Shown here: piece after piece, positions 6,486 through 8,715 of the stretch | Position numbering within the stretch: position 1 is the stretch's first letter | How the letters are laid out: every line of letters begins with the position of its first letter | From: Lachnospiraceae bacterium | GTDB taxonomy: Bacteria; Bacillota; Clostridia; Lachnospirales; Lachnospiraceae | DNA length: 8,715 nucleotides | Direction of reading: 5' to 3' | Assembly: GCA_017961385.1 (NCBI GenBank) | Contig: JAGCXJ010000265.1 | Span: 1-8,715 of the forward strand | The notes under the pieces: model-generated | Told to the model about the DNA's origin: nothing | What the model saw: the letters and a program-made list of their open reading frames with translations, nothing else | Databases searched by the model: none | Made by a program: the position numbers and the translations under genes

Positions 6486-6562
6486 GGAAGTCAGATAGCA
6501 AACGTATGATGTGGAAGAATAATGACTAGTCAGTCGTTTGTGCCTGCTATCGGAGCTGACCC
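6486..6562 (+). other. Nested inverted-repeat structure downstream of csoR (possible structured RNA)
   Basis: In RNA form this stretch can fold into one long interrupted hairpin. GG/CC (6486-6487 with 6561-6562) and GTCAG/CTGAC (6490-6494 with 6556-6560) form the base, then ATAG/CTAT (6495-6498 with 6547-6550), then CAAACG/CGTTTG (6499-6504 with 6535-6540). The unpaired bases between stems all fall on the 3' side. The apical part contains a perfect 10-bp palindrome TGACTAGTCA (6523-6532). No T-tract follows, so it is not a standard intrinsic terminator, though it may act as a 3' end stabiliser for the copper mRNA or as a leader element of the next gene. I recognise no known riboswitch class in it. 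Confidence 0.4.
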
Positions 6563-6617
6563 TGTTAAGCTTTATCATATATTATTCGTAAAAAACTTTC
6601 TTTTGACATGATTTCCT

Positions 6618-7769
6618 ATGGAGAGAATAAAACAATACTATATTAGAAACATAACATACTGCAGAGCAGTTATGGTCATGACTGCTTTGATCATATGCAC
6701 ACAGCTTCTTTCTCTGATCACGATATGGGCTGATTTTTATACTGATCACATCTATACTTTCATACGTGATCCGATATCGCGTATCATAGAACCGCTAAAT
6801 ATCGCTCTGGGAGAGATCCTGATGTATATTGGCGCAACGGTGATGGTAATGTCTGTTGTTATCCTTATCCTTTTGATCTTTTTTCGCAAAAGGAAAGGCT
6901 ATGTTGCTTTTTCATCGGGATTTATAAAAAGTCTTATCTTTTTTATACTGATAGTACTTCTTATCTATTCAACCCAGTGGCTTACACCGTATAGAAGCAG
7001 CGTACTCGGAAATAAGGAGGTTACAGAGTACAAATACACAACCGAACAGATACGCATCCTGTATATTTATATCGTTGATAATATCAATGAAGAATGTGGG
7101 AACGTTTTACGTGATGAAAACGGAAATATTATCTATGATTCGAAAGAAGAGACAGAACAAAAAGTTTCTGTTGCGATGAATGGTATTTCTAACGAGTATA
7201 AAAGACTTAACGGATACTATCCGACTATAAAGCCGGCATTATGCTCAGATGTGCTTGACTGGATGAAAATCGGAGGCTATACCTATCCATATACTATGGA
7301 AATGACATACAATAAATATGTCAATCGTTTCTATTTTCCGACTCTGTATGCACATGAAAGCTCACATCATATGGGATATTATAAAGAGCACGAAGCCAAT
7401 TTCCTTAGCTTTGTTTCCTGCTCTAAAAGCGATGATCCTCTGCTTCGTTACTCCGCATATTACTACATGCTAAGATATATAAAAGACGCATATTATAAGG
7501 CAAGCCTTGCAAGTGAAAAAAAAGATGATTATTTGCGTGATATTAAGGAGCATCATCTGCTTGCTCAGGTCATTACAGATGTGAACAATGCCAATAAAGA
7601 AGCTGAGGAGCTTTATCTTTCGGATGAACATCTTTTAGAGGACTATGCTGATGAGGTTAGTGAGATATCTGAAGTAGGGTGGGATACTCAATCGCAGATA
7701 CTTAATGAATACGACTATGAAAATGTTGTATTTCTTTTGCTGCAATATTATGACGGTAAGCTTTATTAA
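6618..7769 (+). CDS. DUF3810-like membrane protein with zincin-type HESSH motif (putative metallopeptidase)
   Basis: This 383-residue protein has about three N-terminal membrane helices (near 17-37, 66-90, 102-122) and a larger soluble domain. The core AHESSHHMGYYKEHEANF (245-262) contains HExxH (His246, Glu247, His250) and a downstream Glu259, the pattern of a gluzincin-like zinc site. HE..H..G...E.EANF together with RYSAYYYMLRY (277-287) fits the DUF3810 family as I know it. A membrane-anchored metallopeptidase role is inferred; no substrate can be named. The acidic C-terminal tail (about 325-383) has no recognised domain. No upstream in-frame start exists, since TGA lies at 6609-6611. The ATG at 6618 lacks a Shine-Dalgarno, so it may be leaderless or the true start may be Met19 or Met21. 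It is separated from csoR by 138 nt and is probably a different transcription unit. It is followed 71 nt later by a HAD hydrolase gene. Confidence 0.8.
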   Translation: MERIKQYYIRNITYCRAVMVMTALIICTQLLSLITIWADFYTDHIYTFIRDPISRIIEPLNIALGEILMYIGATVMVMSVVILILLIFFRKRKGYVAFSSGFIKSLIFFILIVLLIYSTQWLTPYRSSVLGNKEVTEYKYTTEQIRILYIYIVDNINEECGNVLRDENGNIIYDSKEETEQKVSVAMNGISNEYKRLNGYYPTIKPALCSDVLDWMKIGGYTYPYTMEMTYNKYVNRFYFPTLYAHESSHHMGYYKEHEANFLSFVSCSKSDDPLLRYSAYYYMLRYIKDAYYKASLASEKKDDYLRDIKEHHLLAQVITDVNNANKEAEELYLSDEHLLEDYADEVSEISEVGWDTQSQILNEYDYENVVFLLLQYYDGKLY

Positions 7770-7840
7770 CGCTGTATTTCATCAGTTTTGCTAAGAATAA
7801 AATTTTTGGAGGATACATCTGACCAAAGGATGAACTAATT

Positions 7841-8575
7841 ATGAATAAACCTAAAATGATCATGTTTGACTATGGTCAGACACTTATCAGGGAAGCCAAA
7901 TTTGACGGAGTCAGGGGAACGGAAGCTGTTTTAGCATATGCAGTAAGAAATAAGTACAATAAGTCGGCTAAAGAGGTACAGGCATATGCTGATAAGCTCA
8001 ATAAAGAGATCGGACGCTTTGATCGAACAAAGATACACCTGTTTCAGCATGAGGTGCCTAATCATATGTTCACAAGATTTCTCTATGAATCTCTGGGAAT
8101 AGAGATCGCATTATCTGCGCAGGAAATTGATGATGTATTCTGGAACGCAGCAGCACCGGGAACTCCGACAGATGGAATTTCGGAATTTCTTGTTTTTTTG
8201 AAACAAAATGATATCAGGACTGCTGTTATCAGTAATATTTCATTTTGTGCACAGTCAGTAACAAACAGGATCAATAAATGTATTCCTAATAATGAATTTG
8301 AATTCATACTTGCTACAAGTGACTATTTATTCCGCAAACCGAATCGTCATATATTTGATCTTGCTCTTGAAAAGGCTGAGCTTGAGGCAGGGGATGTATG
8401 GTATGTTGGGGATCAGTATAAATGCGACGTAGTCGGTGCCAGGAATGCAGGAATGTTTCCTGTATGGTATACAGGTGCGATAGATACAAAAAGCGTTACA
8501 ACTGAAGATGTCCTTACTGTAAAGGAATGGAAGGAACTAATAGATTATCTTAATGATATGAGTATTGAATACTAG
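7841..8575 (+). CDS. HAD-superfamily hydrolase (DxG-type motif I)
   Basis: This 244-residue cytosolic protein has the four HAD motifs: I FDYGQT with the nucleophile Asp10, II VISN with Ser131, III Lys166 in FRKPNRHIFDLAL, and IV VGDQYKCDVVGA with Asp191 and Asp196. A helical cap (about 20-105) between motifs I and II makes it a subfamily I, haloacid-dehalogenase-like member. The usual second acid of motif I (DxD) is Gly12 here, as in DxG-type members; that Asp is the general acid/base in phosphatases, so catalysis may be altered. The likely reaction is phosphate ester hydrolysis on a small metabolite, with no substrate evident. AGGA at 7827-7830 stands 10 nt before the ATG. A stronger GGAGG at 7808-7812 is too far upstream to serve this start. 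It is probably co-transcribed with the upstream membrane protein gene, as no terminator lies between them. Confidence 0.88.
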   Translation: MNKPKMIMFDYGQTLIREAKFDGVRGTEAVLAYAVRNKYNKSAKEVQAYADKLNKEIGRFDRTKIHLFQHEVPNHMFTRFLYESLGIEIALSAQEIDDVFWNAAAPGTPTDGISEFLVFLKQNDIRTAVISNISFCAQSVTNRINKCIPNNEFEFILATSDYLFRKPNRHIFDLALEKAELEAGDVWYVGDQYKCDVVGARNAGMFPVWYTGAIDTKSVTTEDVLTVKEWKELIDYLNDMSIEY

Positions 8576-8613
8576 GTTCACTTCTGTATATAGAGCTTAT
8601 AAACGGACTAATT

Positions 8614-8715
8614 ATGTATGAACTGACAACACAGACTATCCGGCTGATCCAGGCAGAGATTTCCTTGATCTTTGTTGCTATCTCTGATGACACTGGGAGT
8701 TTATCAGTCATCATA
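8614..8715 (+). CDS. Possible start of a downstream gene, truncated by window end
   Basis: An ATG at 8614 opens a frame that stays open for 34 codons to the end of the window, beginning MYELTTQTIRLIQAEISLIF. It starts 38 nt after the HAD gene stop with no terminator between. The upstream region has only a weak CGGA, and the reverse strand is also open here, so coding evidence is slight. The peptide is not recognised. The ten bases ACTAATTATG around this start also occur exactly at the HAD gene start (7834-7843). Confidence 0.3.
   Translation, partial: MYELTTQTIRLIQAEISLIFVAISDDTGSLSVII

Noticed and set aside
6486..6562. Intrinsic terminator for the copper operon
   Set aside because: The structure has bulges and no following U-tract on either strand, so it is described as an unassigned structured element.
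8562..8715. Minus-strand gene at the right edge
   Set aside because: The reverse strand is open in one frame, but the direction opposes all neighbours, it would overlap the end of the HAD gene, and the peptide is unrecognised.

Overview
The window looks like chromosomal DNA of a low-to-moderate GC Gram-positive anaerobe, most likely class Clostridia and probably Lachnospiraceae-like. The pointers are AGA/ATA-rich codon use, strong AGGAG-type ribosome binding sites, a MetA of the acetyl-CoA type, a CopA carrying a C-terminal CopZ-like domain, and a CsoR-type copper repressor. The genus cannot be fixed by eye. All confident genes lie on the + strand. No rRNA, tRNA, CRISPR array, insertion sequence or phage gene was seen.

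Region 1 (1-3328) is housekeeping. It holds the 3' end of an RluF-type 23S rRNA pseudouridine synthase, a complete NAD-dependent DNA ligase (ligA) overlapping it by 8 nt, and a MetA-family homoserine O-acyltransferase 46 nt further on. A strong intrinsic terminator (3289-3328) closes the unit. MetA carries Glu111, the residue linked to acetyl-CoA rather than succinyl-CoA use.

Region 2 (about 3399-6479) is a self-contained copper-efflux locus. A TTGACA promoter is overlaid by two inverted 19-bp copies of a C-rich/G-rich box, a likely CsoR operator. After a leader of about 115 nt comes copA, a Cu(I) P1B-type ATPase with an N-terminal and a C-terminal HMA domain, and then csoR. The C-terminal HMA domain of CopA has its own in-frame ATG behind a strong Shine-Dalgarno at ideal spacing. 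One gene may therefore make both the pump and a free 69-residue CopZ-like chaperone. This is the most interesting observation in the window. The leader also contains a 26-codon ORF with a Cys-Cys pair. In the inferred circuit, copper binds CsoR (Cys40, His65, Cys69), the promoter is released, CopA exports Cu(I), and the CopZ domain or protein delivers Cu(I) to the pump and the repressor.

Region 3 (6480-8715) is less well understood. An intergenic stretch holds a nested inverted-repeat structure that is not a classical terminator. It is followed by a three-helix membrane protein of the DUF3810 type with a zincin-like HESSH motif, a HAD-superfamily hydrolase with a DxG variant of motif I, and a possible truncated gene running off the end.
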